The position numbers were made by a program, and so were the translations under genes. 64,000 bases of DNA from Paenibacillus sp. Root52. GTDB lineage: Bacteria > Bacillota > Bacilli > Paenibacillales > Paenibacillaceae. How positions within the stretch are numbered: position 1 is the stretch's first letter; every line of letters begins with the position of its first letter. Location: NCBI RefSeq assembly GCF_001426865.1, contig NZ_LMFO01000005.1:124001-188000 (forward strand), read 5' to 3'. The notes beneath the pieces are model-generated. The model saw nothing but the letters and a program-made list of their open reading frames with translations. It had not been told where the DNA came from and did no database searches. Below, piece by piece: positions 63,210-64,000 of the stretch.

Positions 63210-64000
63210 ATGTTCTGGCTGCTTATCATATTGCTTATTTTTATTTTTCAGGCTGGTACCATTCTATTGCTGGAATTTCGTAATCCGGCGAAGGCTGTAG
63301 CCTGGTTATTTATTTTGTTTTGCGTTCCCCTGATCGGTTTCGTTGTCTATTATTTCGTCGCTCAGGATTACAATAAACGTAAAAAGCTCCGTAAAGGAGG
63401 CTCACGCATTTTCCGTGAGATTAAGGAAACGATATGGCAGCAAGCTCATATCATCGAGGATGCGCAGCAGATGACAGATCACCGTTTCCGGCATCAGCAT
63501 CGGTTGTTCAATCTGTTGTCCCATCTGTCTGAAAGTCCGATAACAGGCTGTAATCGAAGTCGGGTGCTTACGAATGGGGAAGAAGCGTTTGAAGCCATGC
63601 TGCAAGCGATGGAAACGGCTGAGCATCATTTACATGTGGAGTTTTATATTTTCCGCGATGATGAGATTAGTACCAAGTTTCAAGATGTGATGATTCGTAA
63701 AGCCCAAGAAGGCGTGCAGGTTCGTTTTATCTGCGACGGGCTCGGGAGTCACAAGATGAGCTGGAATTTTATTCGCAAGCTTAAGGAAGCCGGCGTGCAG
63801 TTTCACTATTTCCTGCCACCGCTCATTGCTACGATTGATCGCCGAGTCAACTACCGTAATCACCGCAAAATAGTAGTGGTGGATGGGCGTATTGGTTTTG
63901 TTGGCGGAATCAATGTTGGCGATGATTACTTAGGCAAGTACCCAGAAATCGGATTTTGGCGTGATACCCATGTGCAGATTGAAGGGGATGCCGTCTATTT
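63210..64000 (+). CDS. cls: Cardiolipin synthase (N-terminal part)
   Basis: The frame is open from the ATG at 63210 to the window edge (263 residues), so the C-terminal half is missing. Two membrane helices (WLLIILLIFIFQAGTILLLE, AWLFILFCVPLIGFVVYYFV) form the PLDNc domain. The first phospholipase-D domain has HLHVEFYIFRDDEIS, VRFICDGLGSHKMS and the HKD motif NHRKIVVVDGRIGFVGG. The enzyme joins two phosphatidylglycerols into cardiolipin at the membrane. GAGGGGGAA precedes the ATG by about seven bases. Confidence 0.95.
   Translation, partial: MFWLLIILLIFIFQAGTILLLEFRNPAKAVAWLFILFCVPLIGFVVYYFVAQDYNKRKKLRKGGSRIFREIKETIWQQAHIIEDAQQMTDHRFRHQHRLFNLLSHLSESPITGCNRSRVLTNGEEAFEAMLQAMETAEHHLHVEFYIFRDDEISTKFQDVMIRKAQEGVQVRFICDGLGSHKMSWNFIRKLKEAGVQFHYFLPPLIATIDRRVNYRNHRKIVVVDGRIGFVGGINVGDDYLGKYPEIGFWRDTHVQIEGDAVY

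Overview
The window looks like a chromosomal segment of a Paenibacillus-type member of the Bacillales. Supporting signs are strong AGGAGG-like ribosome binding sites, frequent TTG/GTG starts, a CIRCE heat-shock operator, a SleB-type spore cortex hydrolase, YhgD/YhgE- and YtrA-type regulator systems, and moderate GC. No rRNA, tRNA, CRISPR array, transposase or prophage was seen. The assignment rests on gene content and style, not on a database search.

Layout. 1-2.8 kb: the end of an oligopeptide/dipeptide-type ABC importer (binding protein, two permeases). 3.2-5.3 kb: an NADH-dehydrogenase-like flavoprotein plus an ECF41-type sigma factor, preceded by a sequence resembling an ECF41 promoter. 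5.4-7.9 kb: htpG under a CIRCE operator with a leader of about 0.5 kb. 8.1-13.1 kb: a MarR regulator, a signal-less arylsulfotransferase-fold protein and an SsuABC/TauABC-like importer whose permease is frameshifted. 13.3-23.6 kb: housekeeping genes (dGTPase-like HD hydrolase, luciferase-like monooxygenase, chemoreceptor, RNA methyltransferase-like protein, D-2-hydroxyacid dehydrogenase, ThpR, SleB-like hydrolase, diacylglycerol glycosyltransferase). 23.8-27 kb: a TetR regulator and a YhgE/Pip membrane protein sharing a 23-bp operator. 27.2-32.2 kb: gltB alone, without gltD. 32.9-54.4 kb: a large exopolysaccharide (EPS) cluster. 54.6-56.7 kb: a small Cys-rich protein with an ABC-2 exporter. 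56.9-64 kb: an AI-2E-type permease, a YtrA-like regulator with a DUF1648 protein and a secreted alpha/beta hydrolase, a CorC/HlyC-like protein, and the start of a cardiolipin synthase.

The EPS cluster is the main accessory region. A divergent XRE regulator faces an unknown small gene, then a PHP phosphatase, Wzz, BY-kinase, a candidate epsC/EAR antitermination RNA, GalU, priming transferase, Wzy, a two-part PssD/PssE-type transferase, four more glycosyltransferases, Wzx, pyruvyltransferase, ManC, UDP-glucose dehydrogenase, LytR-CpsA-Psr, a GH74-like secreted hydrolase, VanZ and an anchored NTF2-like protein. Together these imply a Wzx/Wzy-made, pyruvylated acidic heteropolysaccharide using UDP-Glc, UDP-GlcA and GDP-Man.

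Less obvious structure: (i) an imperfect 100-250-bp element occurs three times (1.6, 5.8 and 41.9 kb), always sense to transcription, with a hairpin supported by two compensatory changes; (ii) a second dispersed repeat lies at 32.2-32.5 and 40.6 kb; (iii) a GATACA-N3-TGTATC operator with nearly identical promoters occurs upstream of both the EPS cluster and the Cys-rich/ABC operon; (iv) a short promoter-terminator unit lies upstream of the marR gene.
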